A DNA stretch of 64,000 bases from Lewinellaceae bacterium. Its GTDB lineage: Bacteria > Bacteroidota > Bacteroidia > Chitinophagales > Saprospiraceae. Location of the stretch: NCBI GenBank assembly GCA_020636025.1, contig JACJYQ010000004.1, forward strand, positions 310,001 to 374,000, in the 5' to 3' direction. The notes under the pieces were generated by a model. That model did not search any database and had not been told where the DNA came from. It was given only the letters and a program-made list of their open reading frames with translations. Numbering within the stretch: the first letter of the stretch is position 1; each line of letters begins with the position of its first letter. Shown one piece after another: positions 17,570 to 28,178 of the stretch. A program made the position numbers and the translations under genes.

Positions 17570-17968
17570 CTAAAGCTCGTCTGAGGCTTTTTCTACTTCA
17601 ATATCGGCTTTAGGTTTGCTTGTTTTTGCTTTCTTTTTGGGCTGTTTCCCAAGAGTTTGGCCAACCGAATCTACCAGTTGGTTCCAACTGCTTGTTAATG
17701 CTTCCAGAAACTCTCTGCCCAGGTCTGTAACCTTGAAATATTTACGTGGTGGACCAGAATTGCTTTCACGCCAGGTGTAATCCAGCAGTCCGTCATTTTT
17801 CAAACGGGTCAATAAAGGGTAAAGCGTGCCCTCCACTACAATGAGGTCATTTGACTTCAGGCGTGCAATAATATCGCTCGGATACACCTCATCCTCCTCT
17901 ATGATTGCGAGGATGCAGAGCTCCAGGACTCCCTTGCGCATTTGTGCTTTTGCATTTTCAATATCCAT
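17570..17968 (-). CDS. PadR family transcriptional regulator
   Basis: 132 residues. The winged helix spans about residues 8-90: MRKGVLELCILAIIEEDEVYPSDII, the recognition segment VVEGTLYPLLTRLKNDGLL, and the wing YTWRESNSGPPRKYFKVTDLG. This matches PadR regulators, which usually repress a neighbouring gene until an effector is sensed. A short C-terminal tail is Lys-rich and acidic. It precedes the PspC/DUF2807 gene by 47 bases in the same direction, so the pair is probably one operon and the regulator may control it. Effector and operator were not identified. Confidence 0.9.
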   Translation of the reverse strand: MDIENAKAQMRKGVLELCILAIIEEDEVYPSDIIARLKSNDLIVVEGTLYPLLTRLKNDGLLDYTWRESNSGPPRKYFKVTDLGREFLEALTSSWNQLVDSVGQTLGKQPKKKAKTSKPKADIEVEKASDEL

Positions 17969-18077
17969 GATATGTAGATGATGAAATAGTTTTTAAAAAT
18001 GTTGATGCTTGAACCAACGGGCATCTTTTAATGCAAGTTGGTGGCTCAGCGTTGTTTTTGTTTTGGCGGCTCCAATG

Positions 18078-18320
18078 TCATTCAGCTAAAATAATCTCAT
18101 TCAATTCTGCTTCCTGCTGTCTTTTAATGGCAACAGTATCAATTTGAGCATGCCCTTTTTCTAGTCTGGGGCTGATTGAAATGATTCCAGGTGAAAATAC
18201 AGGCAGGGAAAACATTCCGTTTGGAGCGCCCTGTGCCCTGGCATCATTGGCAGCATACATGATACATGCAGTTGCCGCCAATGTGACCAGAAGAAAGATT
18301 GGTTTCAGTTTTTTTTGCAT
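18078..18320 (-). CDS. Small secreted protein of unknown function
   Basis: 80 residues. The start MQKKLKPIFLLVTLAATACIMYAA forms a signal peptide with a likely cleavage after ARAQ near residue 30. The mature part of about 50 residues has no recognised domain (GMFSLPVFSPGIISISPRLEKG... and an acidic end AELNEIILAE). A near-consensus promoter lies just upstream (TATCTTTG at 18351-18358), which supports it being a real gene. It lies 109 bases upstream of padR in the same direction, so it may be the first gene of that unit. Confidence 0.55.
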   Translation of the reverse strand: MQKKLKPIFLLVTLAATACIMYAANDARAQGAPNGMFSLPVFSPGIISISPRLEKGHAQIDTVAIKRQQEAELNEIILAE

Positions 18321-18350
18321 AGCTTAATTTTCCTTAATTAGTTGGTGACA

Positions 18351-18382
18351 CAAAGATAAGGGCAATCAAGGGTTCTTTGCAA
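18351..18382 (-). promoter_or_regulatory. Promoter for the small secreted protein gene
   Basis: Minus-strand TATCTTTG (18351-18358) is a perfect -7 box, with TTG at 18380-18382 about 21 bases upstream as the -33 element. It ends 30 bases before the ATG at 18320. Confidence 0.55.
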
Positions 18383-18523
18383 TACATAGAACTGATTAAA
18401 ACCAAGTACTTTTTTATGTTTTATCGCAAGTTGCTGATTATCAATACAGTTAAGCAGAAAATATTTTGAAAAAAAGTTGATAAATTATTTTCATGTCTGT
18501 CCTTTTAAAGAAAAAATCAAATA

Positions 18524-18567
18524 AAAAAGGGTTCAAAAAGGTGCGAACACCTTTCTGAACCCTTTGA
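18524..18567 (-). terminator. Terminator of giant surface protein gene 1
   Basis: AAAGGGTTCA, AAAGGT, a 6-base loop, ACCTTT and TGAACCCTTT form a long stem with one mismatch. On the minus strand it ends in a T-rich tract. It starts about 40 bases after the stop of the giant gene. Confidence 0.85.
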
Positions 18568-18608
18568 AAATGGGCTTGAATGGGGAGCTTAATCCCCCTG
18601 TTCAAGCA

Positions 18609-21405
18609 TTATTTTGACTGAATCATCTTCTTGGTAGAAGCATCTGAAGACGTTTCAAGTCGGTAGTATAGTAATCCGGTTGTATTCAACAATGCACGAT
18701 CAAGCATAACGCTGTTGTATCCTTTTGCATAATTGCCTTTGTGTACAAACACAACCCTACCCGTTTCATCGTAAACTGTCAGAGTTGCAGTAGCTGCTTC
18801 TGGCAGGTGGAACCCAATCATGGTTTTGTTTACGAACGGATTAGGCTGGTTCTGATACAATTCGAATCCTACGCCTGCGATGGTTTTATTATCGAATCGC
18901 AGGGCAACATCCATCAGGTTATTGCTCAGACTGTACGCCTCAGCCTTCGTGATTCTACCAGAAACACCTAACAGTTCACTCAGTTTGCCTGATTTTTCTG
19001 CACGGAACTTGACAGTGAAGCTCTGGGCACCGTCTATTGAAACGGTAAGGGCATGATCGAAAACACCGAAGTTATCAGCACCTACAGCATCGCTGGTCAC
19101 GATTTCAGAAACCTTCAATCCAAGCAGGTTCAAGGTCATTTGATAACCTTGTGTCTTCTCAGAAGTGTTGAAAGTTACTTCAAACTCTTCACCAGCATTT
19201 ACTTCTCTGTCTTTAACATCAAACAACAAGGTTGCTAAAGCTCTGTCATCAGAAGCCATCAAACTATTGGCTACAACGGTGTTGTTCACATCACCAATCT
19301 TGACTCCAACAAAGTCCTCAGCCAGTTGATGCGACTGCGCATCTGCAATTGAAATATTCTCAGAGAATACTTCCTGGAATGGATTCAAAGCATTCGGGAA
19401 TGTATAAGATTTGTCTACGAACCTCCAGGATGTATTGTTTGGAAGTTCGGTGTAAATACCAAGGATCAGTTTACGAAGCTCAACTACATCGAATGTTGTA
19501 ATCGAATTCGACTTGTTGGCATCTGCAGCTATCATCTTATACGGGCTTCCCAGCGGCTCAATTCCCAGTATATGCTTGGAGATAAGTACAAGGTCATATG
19601 TGGTTACACCGTTAAGCGGGTTGTCATCCTTAGACGGGCTTACTGTAAAGTCGGCAGCAATTGGAACTGAATTACTCACGGTGAAAATACCCTGATCATT
19701 CGTTAAGCCAAAGTATGAGAACGGAGGCTGGAAGTTGACCGAGCCGGTAATATCCACCATGGCTTCTTCTACACCATCCTGCATTTCAGTGGCAAGTACA
19801 CCTGACACTACCACAGTAGAGCCTGCTGGACAGTTACCATTGTTGTCCTGAACAATTACATACGTTTCGCAATAGTCAGCGTTGCCAGCAAGGTCAATGG
19901 CCCACAACTCAACACACTGAGTGCCCAATTCTGTACAATCAAATGTCACATTTGTGATTGGGTTACCCTGGGCATCAACCGGGAAGCCTGTTCCCTGACC
20001 GCACTTGCGTACGCCATACTTCAGGTATGGATTCAAGGTACAGTTGTCTTCTGCATATTGCAGGAAGTCTGTAGCCCACAATTGGATCATTCCGGTTGGC
20101 ATGATATTCACGCTTAGGCCATTCAGGCATACAACTGTTGGTGCCTTGCAATCCTTTACTATAATTGTGTATTCACAAATGCTCTCATTACCACAGCCAT
20201 CGGAAACAAACCACTTGATTTTGTGGGTGCCGTGTGGCAATTGTGGTGCCACATAAGTTGACTGACTCTGGAAGGTATTGAACTTCACACAAGCAGTCTT
20301 GTCCGTGCCAGAAACAGTCTCCTGAATCGCAAAGCCCCATTTCTGATTTGTTGGCACGAGACGTCCATCAAATTCACGTGATTGGCCGGCACCAGTGACG
20401 TTGCCGTACATGATGTTGTTCCAGCCAAGACCACCAGGCTGATTGCCAAGTTGCGTGCTGTTCACTACTGTTTCCATCACACCATCTCCGTCGAGATCAA
20501 GGAAAAGCTGGTACTCGATGTTGATGTTGGATCCAGAGCAAAGGTCTGTAGCCGTGATGCAAATGTCCGACGGCGCTTCGCACAAGTCGTGGCTCTCATT
20601 GGCATTATCCCACCAGTAAGAGGCATTCCACAATTGTGAATCGTTATCCGTTACGTCGCAGACAGTAACCGGAGAAGCCGGACAATCATCAATTATAGGG
20701 TCCTGTGTATCTATGATCTTAATGATCTGCTTATAGGTGTAGCAGTTTGCATTAGGATCGTAATAAATGCTGTAGTTAGTAGACTGAGGATCCGTTGGAT
20801 AGATCTTCACGATGGTAGATTTCCATGGATCACCTGAAGTCTGGATTGGTGATACGATCGGACCTGGCAGGTTAGATGGATGATTCGTAGTAGCGTTTGG
20901 ATTTGGATTTGGCACATCAATACAATTACCATTTGGATTGTATGTGCACCAGTTAATCACTCTCCATGTACGCTCGATCTTGAAGCAGGCATCTGGTACT
21001 ACCGTGAACACCTCATCTTCATAACTTACGCCAATCAATTCACAATCTTCTCCGAAGAACGTTGGCTCTCCGTAGTTACCTGTTCCGTCGCATACTGTTA
21101 CGATTACATCATTCGGGAATCGTACATAGTAGTCCTGTTCGTAGTTAACTACAATACGCTGAGTACACTGGCTAGATTGACCGTGGCAGTCAAAGGCACG
21201 GAACGTGCGTACGATGGTTCCTTTGTTACAAAGGGTATCAAACTGTGAGTAGTTCACAGAGTGCGTCAAACCGCACTGACCTTGGTATTCCTTGGTCTCA
21301 TCCAGGCAGCAGTTATCAAAGATGTCTGCCTTACCATACAACCACAAGCTAGGATCAAACTGCTCGCAGGTTACTGTCACGTTGTTTGGTGATTGACAGA
21401 TAGGC
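18609..21405 (-). repeat. C-terminal module shared with giant protein 2 (copy 1)
   Basis: Codes for about 930 residues that align almost residue for residue with the end of the second giant protein (29768 to about 32560). Outside this module the two proteins are alignable but much less similar. The boundary near KPICQSPNN is approximate and was read by eye. Confidence 0.8.
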
Positions 21406-24400
21406 TTAACCTTATCCTGAACCTCCAATTGAATCATACATTCATTATAAAGAGGATCACCATCAAGTCCAGGAACATAATCACCATTTGCATCTACCTG
21501 ATATACGCGAAGTACAACTGTCTGGCTGGTTCCAACCTCACAGCAGTAGAACTTAATAGAATCAGATTCTGCAGTGGCAATATCAAATTCGCTTTCACCA
21601 CCTGGGTAGCAAGGGTCATGACTCAGGTTATTAATGCAATCCGAGTATGGAGGCATGCGGCGAATAGTGAGTTTTACGTCATTACAATTGTCGTATGAAC
21701 CATCGTTGAAAGTACTTGCTTTAATCCAGGTAACACCGGCACCGTCGCAACCATCTTCAGGAGTGTAACAATCGTATGGATCATCGCCATTAACAGCTAC
21801 AACTGTTGTTTGATCACAAGATGCTACAGGTGGTACAAAGTCAGCAACCGTTAGGTCAAAGTAGCAGAAAGAAGTATTTCCACATTGATCGGAAGCTTTG
21901 TAGCGCACCTGATAAGTACCTAATGGCAAACATTGCGTATAATCAAAAATCGCCAGTGTATCAGGGTTCCAGTAGTTATTGCCTGGGAAGTCACCAAGGT
22001 GGCCAGGTACAGTAAACGTAATCAGATTGCCTGTAGCCGGATCTGTTCCGGTTACCTTAGCTTCCAGATCACTGATGTTTGAACATCCTTCTGAAACAAT
22101 CATATCAGGCAGAGCCGCCGTAGAGCAACAGGTAAATGGATCAGTAGAGACAAATACTGTCGGTGGGCAATCAAAGGTAGGACCGCTAAAGTCTTTCACT
22201 CTGATCCTTTGTACATAAGATACTGGATTGTCTGGTCCGGCAGGTAAACAGGTATTGGCTACCAGCCAGGTACGGTAAATCTCATAGCTTCCAGCACAAA
22301 CATCCAGGCGGGCATCAGTGTAACCAATTGAAGCTGAACAATAGCCTCCAGTACCAATAGGTGCACCATTTATACTTGGTCTTCCCGTAAAGTCCGGTGA
22401 AGTGGCATTTGAATTCAGGTATACATCTTCGCAATCCACAATGGCTTCAGCCGGGAATACGACATCATCTAGATCAAATGGCGTGATGGTGATGGTATGA
22501 GAGCAAATAGATTGATTACCCCAAACATCAGTCACAATCCAGGTGCGTGTCAAAACTCCACGTGGATCACCACATTCTCCATTATCGAAATACTCTTCAT
22601 CAATTACCTTGTTGAAGTTGCTGCAATCTTTTACCACAATATCACCGGTATTTGCAGGAGCTGTAGATTCAGAACAGGCTATAACCTTATTAGGCGGACA
22701 AGTAAGTTTTGGTGCAAGTTTGTCTTCAAGATGGATGTAACTCCAGCAAGTATTGCCAGTTTCCGGATCAAGAACGGTTACTGTATAGGTCTTGCCAACA
22801 TCAGATGCATTGAGCGTATTGCCAATAATCTGACCCTGAGCATTTTTAACTGTGATAATGTAATCATCATAACAGTGGTAGTCGTTGCCTTCCAGCACAC
22901 CATCAGCAAGGATTTGATATACACAGGTTGAATCCAGTGACACATGTGTCAGATCATTACAGTAGAGTGTGTAATCGTGAGGTACGTATTCGATTACTTT
23001 AACAAAGAAGGTACAAGTATCACTGTTTCCTGCTTCGTCAAAAATGATGATGGTTACCAGATTGTCACCTATTTCAAACCAGCTTCCTGAAGGAGGAGTC
23101 ATCACTGTATCCACAACGCCACAGTTATCAGTGGCGCTAACAGGTGCAAAATGTACAAAGGCTCCACAAGCACCTGGATCAAGATTTACATAAATATCAT
23201 TCGGGCAAACAACCACAGGGGCTTCAACATCTTTAACTGTTACATCAAAGCTGCACATCTCCATATTGCCAGCAGCATCTACCAAAGTATATTTAACTGT
23301 GGTTGTACCCACGCAGAAGAACTCTGTTTGTTCATACCCTCCGTGGCCTAGCAATTGGCCGCCAGTTGGCGTGCAATCTGCATCTGTAGTGATGTATTCT
23401 ACAGATATGGTGCCCTCAAAGCAGTTATCTGCAAAGAACGGATGTGTCCAGGTAAATTCAGCTCCACAAACACCAGGATCATTATCCAACATAACATCTG
23501 CCATGTCAAATGTATCAAGGCAGGTTATGGTAAGGCTCCAACTGCTAACAGAAACATTGGCACCAACATTTGGTACAACGTCCAGAATCCAGTCACCTGC
23601 AGATTTTTGCAAGTACAGTGCATCAATACTATCCAGAGGAATCTCGGTAATAGGCACCTCAATACCTGTAGGACTGATCAAAGTAATGGTAGAATTGGCA
23701 GGAGTTGCAGTTCCAGCCATATCAAACACGATTTCACCAATTATACAACCCGGAGCAGGAATGGTAATGGTAGAACGGTTGCAGGCATCGATGTCAATTG
23801 GATTGATACCGGCACCATTATAAGTATTAACTTCATCAAGCTTACCACAGAAAGGATTCTCCGCATCCACAATGGTTACCTTGAAGGTACAGGACACCTT
23901 GTTTGGTGGAATTGACTGTAAAGAAGCCATTTTACCGTTGTCCGGCATGGCATGCAGATCTGGATTGAGCATACCGATGGTCAGAGGAGCGCAATTCTCA
24001 GCAGCCACCCAGTCGGCAGCATCGTTGGAATCATCTTCGCAATGACGGATGACATCTCCGCTGGCCAGGCTTCCGGTAAAGTTGCCGCATGGGCCATATC
24101 CATTTACAGCTACTTCATCAATTATGGTACCTGCATAGGAAATGGTATAGCATGCACCCATACCGGCTGCTCCGTCAAACGCAAAGTCAAACACCATAAC
24201 CTCCCCTACGCCAAGCGGTGTTGGTGCCAAAGAAGGCAGCATGGTCAATGGACCTATGGTTTCGTCGGCAGCAGGATTGGCTGCTACCCTATTAATCTCT
24301 AAACAAGTAAGGTCAATCTTAGCTGGACCCAGATTCGTAATTTCAAGTTGATCAACTCCAGCTGATTGTGTTACTTCTGTAATGAGCAATAATGGCTGAT

Positions 24401-27400
24401 TCTGAACACTGTACTTCACCCAGCTCATACCTACTTCAAATGTTTCACCACTGGCATCCCATACGCCACATTCTTTGCGATCTGTAAGGGCTGCATCACC
24501 ATATATAGAGTAGGTAATCGCGTAATTATCTTCACATGGTCCATCTACAGTAGGTGCAATATCGAAAACATCAGCGCTGCACAACCACAAGTCATTATCT
24601 TGTACTACATCAGCCCGGCAAGTCAGACTTGGGTTTTGCCAGTAGTCGTTGACAATTACTTTTACCTGACAGGTATCTCTGTTGTCAGACAAGTCTACAG
24701 CTTCCCAATACATAACCGTTGTACCAACCGGGAAACGAGAACCGGTGGTCAACCCTGTATTATCAATTTGCGTTACAATCGGAACATCGCAGTTGTCTTC
24801 TGCCAGTGGCAATGCAAAGTTTACATAAGCATCGCAGTGATCTGTCTCTGCATTTTCAATTACCGGAGGATAAGGGCAGTTGATGAAGTATGGTGGATCA
24901 TCATCTAAAACGGTAACCTGGAATGAGCAGGTTCCGGTATTTCCAACAGCATCCTCTGCATAATAATATACGGTGGTTACTCCTTTTTCAAATTCGTACT
25001 CAGCTTCAAACAAGTTCGGATTAGGAGCAACAGCTATCAAATCATCCAATACAAATGGGCCTTCAATGGTTCCATCAGGATTGGTGATCTGGTAGTTATA
25101 AATGACTACGGCGCAGTTATCATGTGGCTGTGGGTGCTGCCACTCATACTGGCTTTCGCAGGCCAATGGCTCGGTAAACAGGGTTGGTGGATTTGCCGGA
25201 CAAATGATTGTTGGGCTCTCTGTAAGGTCATCGTTATCGCATGAACCAGAACGGAAGAGTTCACAACCACGGGCATCAACGATGGTGAAAGACCAGTTGG
25301 AGTATGGCGTGTAAACCACTCTCAACTCACCAAGATCCTGGGTATAGTCATTAATATCATATCCGTTTGCAGCATCGTATACATATTCGCCATCTACGTC
25401 ATCAACGATTCCGTCTCCATCCACATCAAGGACAGCGTCGGTATATTGAATGGTGTAAGGCTCTAAACCTCCGGTAACGGAGCCCAAGTCTACGATGCGC
25501 TCATTTTCCATAACACAAGCACATTCAGGGGATACCATATCAAGCGGCTGGCGCAGTTCAAAGTTGGCATGTTCAATTTTGAAACAACCAGTGTGAATAA
25601 CATTGCCGTCCGGTGGCGGGATATTTCCAGGCAGTATAATATATGAAATGGTAACATAACCATTTCCTGTTCCAGGGGTGTAAACACCGTCTTGGGTAAT
25701 CGAACCAGGATCGCCAGTACCATGGAACATAGTAATGGCAAAGTATCCTTGTGAGCCACCCAGGAAAGTTGGAACTTCTGAATGAGAAATAGACAATCCA
25801 CTCTCCAGCGTAATGCTTAAGTAGTTAGAAAAATCTAACTGCATTGGATTATTGGCTTCCAGACAAATTTCCGGTGGATCCAATGTAATGTTAACTCCAT
25901 GTAGATAATCAATTACTTCAACTCTGGCAAAGCATGTTCTGTAGTTGCCATCCTGATCCAATACTCTTAAATTCACATAATTTGTTCCTACTTCAGTACA
26001 ATCAAAATTTACTGAAGAACCAAAGGCCTCACCAGGCTTTTGGATCAATATCTCAGGATTAGGATCACAATTGTCAAAACTTCCGCCATCGATATATGGA
26101 GAACCATCACCAGCCGTTGCATATACGGTACCTGACCCATTCACATCAAGCTGAATTTCCTGATCAATACAATATGCGATGGGCTGTTGATTGTCCAATA
26201 CGGTTAACGAAAAAGTACAATTTGTGCTTTCGCCTGCATCATCTGCATCTCCATCTCCATTGAGATCAACCAGCATTGTGTAAGTGATGTTGGTAACCCC
26301 TCTTGGGAATGGGAGTCCACTCACATCATGGTGTGTGCCTCTGTTTGCAACTGAATACGGTGTATTGGTTGATACATCTATAAACCCGGGTACTGCCGGA
26401 TAATCAACACTATAATTTATTATGGTAGCACATCCTATTCCAGATACAGGAGTAAGTCCGGTTACAGCTGCCAAACAAGTATCGATATCTGTGTATACCA
26501 CCATATCATTGGGGCACTCAAGTTCTGGCGCCCCAGCAGTAACCAAAACTGGGAAAGTACATTCTGATGTAATGGCGTTACAGCTATATGCAGTATATGT
26601 AACGGTATACATACCCGGAGAGCTCGACAAAACAGAACCCGGAATTGGGCCCGCTGTCTGATAAATTCCTGAACCGGTCACGAGTACTACAGGATCAGGT
26701 GACCCGGGGAAATCTGACGCATCAGTTCCAGCTGTGCGCCCCTGATAAACCAGATTACCTCCAAAACAGGCATCTTCGGCAATTGGTATCGACCAATTAG
26801 CAGCAGTTTGACAGCTGAAATCTTCCGAGAATACGTATCCGTTTGGCGGACAATTTGAAAAAACAGGCGCTTCATTATTTACAATGTCAATGACCACATC
26901 TTCAGCATCCGTAAATACCAACCCAAGGTTACATTGAGCACCGGCAATTACACCGTTAATGATTGGTCCAGCCACTGGAATCAAGTCAATAAAAGGAGAT
27001 AAAATATCGAGCAGGTTAATTGACTCGCTTGTTATTGCTCCACAGGCTGCGTCTGCTTTTGCAGGCCATCCGGACACATGCCTCACCGTAATGGAACGGC
27101 CGGGCTTGTCTACATTGTTTGGAACCTTGAAAGATTCAAACCCGGAAGCAGGGAACGGGAATGTCTCATATTCAACGCCGACATAATCGAATGCTCCATC
27201 TCCATCTGTATCAGCAGTAGCGAAGCCACCAGGTTTATTACCTCCGAGATAAGAAGCCAGTCCATTGCTGATAAGTTGTGCCATAGAACTATTGCACCAA
27301 TCACCTGGATTTAACCATCCAAATGGATGAATCTCGGGCAGCAATGGCAAACAGATACAAAATTCTGCAACCGTACAGATGACATCCGCTCCAGGTAAAG

Positions 27401-28163
27401 TACCGAGCACCACATCGAATCCGGGAATATCTTTTAAAAAGCTGTGTGCATCAATTTCTACGACTACGCTATCGGTGGAACAAAAGGCAATGGTAGATGG
27501 TGTTTGGATTCTAGCCTCAATCACCTTAAATGGTACTGTTAATTGGAAGAATGCGCAACCTAATTGCAATTCGGGTTGCTCTGAAACAGAACAAACCCCC
27601 ATTCTCTGGGACCCTGGGGCACACTCACTGTCAAAGGCGGCACTACCAGATCCACATATTCCATCGTTATAAACTACGTATTGAATGCACTTTTCCTCTG
27701 AACAATTCTGATATCCTGGTGGCAACGGAAAACAGCTGGGAGGATTATTATTCGTTTCTGTCAGGCAAAAATTGTAAACTATTGACTGTCCAGGCGCAGG
27801 AGCGGCCAGTGTATGCATACCTAAGGCTGCGGGACTGCCATTAAGTGTCAATACAGGGTTTGCTCCTGAGCTTGTCCGAAGGACATTCACAGTAACAGGA
27901 TCAGCGGCACACATATTAATTGTACTACTGTTTGATCCATCAATGGTAAAGTCCGGATCGGGTTCAATCACAATCAGCATTTTTTTAGTACTGGTATACG
28001 AACCTGTACAGCCGTTTGGATTGGGTACATTTGAATAGGTTACGGTATAGCATCCGCTTGAAGCCGGAGCCGTGACATAATTATTTCCAGGCGTATGAAT
28101 TCCTCCAGGAGTAACTGTCCAAGTCCCACCAGGAGTATTGTTAAGTTTCAACGTATCATACAT
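18609..28163 (-). CDS. Giant HYR-repeat surface protein 1, main part (C-terminal 3,184 residues)
   Basis: This frame continues the fragment at 28179-29186 in the same phase; only a TAA and five codons lie between them, so ATG 28163 is probably not a natural start. The protein is almost entirely extracellular repeats. HYR modules carry DNC...GN..C and C(PA)D cores throughout. There is a lamin-tail-like segment near residue 1258 (LLITEVTQSAGVDQLEITNLG) and a P-domain-like segment near 1456-1545 (GEIVFDMAG...SWSLTITC). A dockerin-like pair of Ca-binding repeats lies near 2842-2910 (GVTTYDLVLISKHILG, SITTFDVVELRKLILG). A cohesin-like beta-sandwich and a T9SS type A sorting domain (3098-3184: ELYQNQPNPF...) complete it. 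A surface adhesin or matrix protein is inferred. As drawn, this part has a sorting domain but no signal peptide. Confidence 0.75.
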   Translation of the reverse strand: MYDTLKLNNTPGGTWTVTPGGIHTPGNNYVTAPASSGCYTVTYSNVPNPNGCTGSYTSTKKMLIVIEPDPDFTIDGSNSSTINMCAADPVTVNVLRTSSGANPVLTLNGSPAALGMHTLAAPAPGQSIVYNFCLTETNNNPPSCFPLPPGYQNCSEEKCIQYVVYNDGICGSGSAAFDSECAPGSQRMGVCSVSEQPELQLGCAFFQLTVPFKVIEARIQTPSTIAFCSTDSVVVEIDAHSFLKDIPGFDVVLGTLPGADVICTVAEFCICLPLLPEIHPFGWLNPGDWCNSSMAQLISNGLASYLGGNKPGGFATADTDGDGAFDYVGVEYETFPFPASGFESFKVPNNVDKPGRSITVRHVSGWPAKADAACGAITSESINLLDILSPFIDLIPVAGPIINGVIAGAQCNLGLVFTDAEDVVIDIVNNEAPVFSNCPPNGYVFSEDFSCQTAANWSIPIAEDACFGGNLVYQGRTAGTDASDFPGSPDPVVLVTGSGIYQTAGPIPGSVLSSSPGMYTVTYTAYSCNAITSECTFPVLVTAGAPELECPNDMVVYTDIDTCLAAVTGLTPVSGIGCATIINYSVDYPAVPGFIDVSTNTPYSVANRGTHHDVSGLPFPRGVTNITYTMLVDLNGDGDADDAGESTNCTFSLTVLDNQQPIAYCIDQEIQLDVNGSGTVYATAGDGSPYIDGGSFDNCDPNPEILIQKPGEAFGSSVNFDCTEVGTNYVNLRVLDQDGNYRTCFARVEVIDYLHGVNITLDPPEICLEANNPMQLDFSNYLSITLESGLSISHSEVPTFLGGSQGYFAITMFHGTGDPGSITQDGVYTPGTGNGYVTISYIILPGNIPPPDGNVIHTGCFKIEHANFELRQPLDMVSPECACVMENERIVDLGSVTGGLEPYTIQYTDAVLDVDGDGIVDDVDGEYVYDAANGYDINDYTQDLGELRVVYTPYSNWSFTIVDARGCELFRSGSCDNDDLTESPTIICPANPPTLFTEPLACESQYEWQHPQPHDNCAVVIYNYQITNPDGTIEGPFVLDDLIAVAPNPNLFEAEYEFEKGVTTVYYYAEDAVGNTGTCSFQVTVLDDDPPYFINCPYPPVIENAETDHCDAYVNFALPLAEDNCDVPIVTQIDNTGLTTGSRFPVGTTVMYWEAVDLSDNRDTCQVKVIVNDYWQNPSLTCRADVVQDNDLWLCSADVFDIAPTVDGPCEDNYAITYSIYGDAALTDRKECGVWDASGETFEVGMSWVKYSVQNQPLLLITEVTQSAGVDQLEITNLGPAKIDLTCLEINRVAANPAADETIGPLTMLPSLAPTPLGVGEVMVFDFAFDGAAGMGACYTISYAGTIIDEVAVNGYGPCGNFTGSLASGDVIRHCEDDSNDAADWVAAENCAPLTIGMLNPDLHAMPDNGKMASLQSIPPNKVSCTFKVTIVDAENPFCGKLDEVNTYNGAGINPIDIDACNRSTITIPAPGCIIGEIVFDMAGTATPANSTITLISPTGIEVPITEIPLDSIDALYLQKSAGDWILDVVPNVGANVSVSSWSLTITCLDTFDMADVMLDNDPGVCGAEFTWTHPFFADNCFEGTISVEYITTDADCTPTGGQLLGHGGYEQTEFFCVGTTTVKYTLVDAAGNMEMCSFDVTVKDVEAPVVVCPNDIYVNLDPGACGAFVHFAPVSATDNCGVVDTVMTPPSGSWFEIGDNLVTIIIFDEAGNSDTCTFFVKVIEYVPHDYTLYCNDLTHVSLDSTCVYQILADGVLEGNDYHCYDDYIITVKNAQGQIIGNTLNASDVGKTYTVTVLDPETGNTCWSYIHLEDKLAPKLTCPPNKVIACSESTAPANTGDIVVKDCSNFNKVIDEEYFDNGECGDPRGVLTRTWIVTDVWGNQSICSHTITITPFDLDDVVFPAEAIVDCEDVYLNSNATSPDFTGRPSINGAPIGTGGYCSASIGYTDARLDVCAGSYEIYRTWLVANTCLPAGPDNPVSYVQRIRVKDFSGPTFDCPPTVFVSTDPFTCCSTAALPDMIVSEGCSNISDLEAKVTGTDPATGNLITFTVPGHLGDFPGNNYWNPDTLAIFDYTQCLPLGTYQVRYKASDQCGNTSFCYFDLTVADFVPPVASCDQTTVVAVNGDDPYDCYTPEDGCDGAGVTWIKASTFNDGSYDNCNDVKLTIRRMPPYSDCINNLSHDPCYPGGESEFDIATAESDSIKFYCCEVGTSQTVVLRVYQVDANGDYVPGLDGDPLYNECMIQLEVQDKVKPICQSPNNVTVTCEQFDPSLWLYGKADIFDNCCLDETKEYQGQCGLTHSVNYSQFDTLCNKGTIVRTFRAFDCHGQSSQCTQRIVVNYEQDYYVRFPNDVIVTVCDGTGNYGEPTFFGEDCELIGVSYEDEVFTVVPDACFKIERTWRVINWCTYNPNGNCIDVPNPNPNATTNHPSNLPGPIVSPIQTSGDPWKSTIVKIYPTDPQSTNYSIYYDPNANCYTYKQIIKIIDTQDPIIDDCPASPVTVCDVTDNDSQLWNASYWWDNANESHDLCEAPSDICITATDLCSGSNINIEYQLFLDLDGDGVMETVVNSTQLGNQPGGLGWNNIMYGNVTGAGQSREFDGRLVPTNQKWGFAIQETVSGTDKTACVKFNTFQSQSTYVAPQLPHGTHKIKWFVSDGCGNESICEYTIIVKDCKAPTVVCLNGLSVNIMPTGMIQLWATDFLQYAEDNCTLNPYLKYGVRKCGQGTGFPVDAQGNPITNVTFDCTELGTQCVELWAIDLAGNADYCETYVIVQDNNGNCPAGSTVVVSGVLATEMQDGVEEAMVDITGSVNFQPPFSYFGLTNDQGIFTVSNSVPIAADFTVSPSKDDNPLNGVTTYDLVLISKHILGIEPLGSPYKMIAADANKSNSITTFDVVELRKLILGIYTELPNNTSWRFVDKSYTFPNALNPFQEVFSENISIADAQSHQLAEDFVGVKIGDVNNTVVANSLMASDDRALATLLFDVKDREVNAGEEFEVTFNTSEKTQGYQMTLNLLGLKVSEIVTSDAVGADNFGVFDHALTVSIDGAQSFTVKFRAEKSGKLSELLGVSGRITKAEAYSLSNNLMDVALRFDNKTIAGVGFELYQNQPNPFVNKTMIGFHLPEAATATLTVYDETGRVVFVHKGNYAKGYNSVMLDRALLNTTGLLYYRLETSSDASTKKMIQSK

Positions 28164-28178
28164 GCTCTCCAGATTGAT

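Noticed and set aside
23266..23915. Two open frames of about 185 codons antisense to giant gene 1
   Set aside because: They lie opposite a highly repetitive, codon-biased coding region and show no domain or signal peptide.
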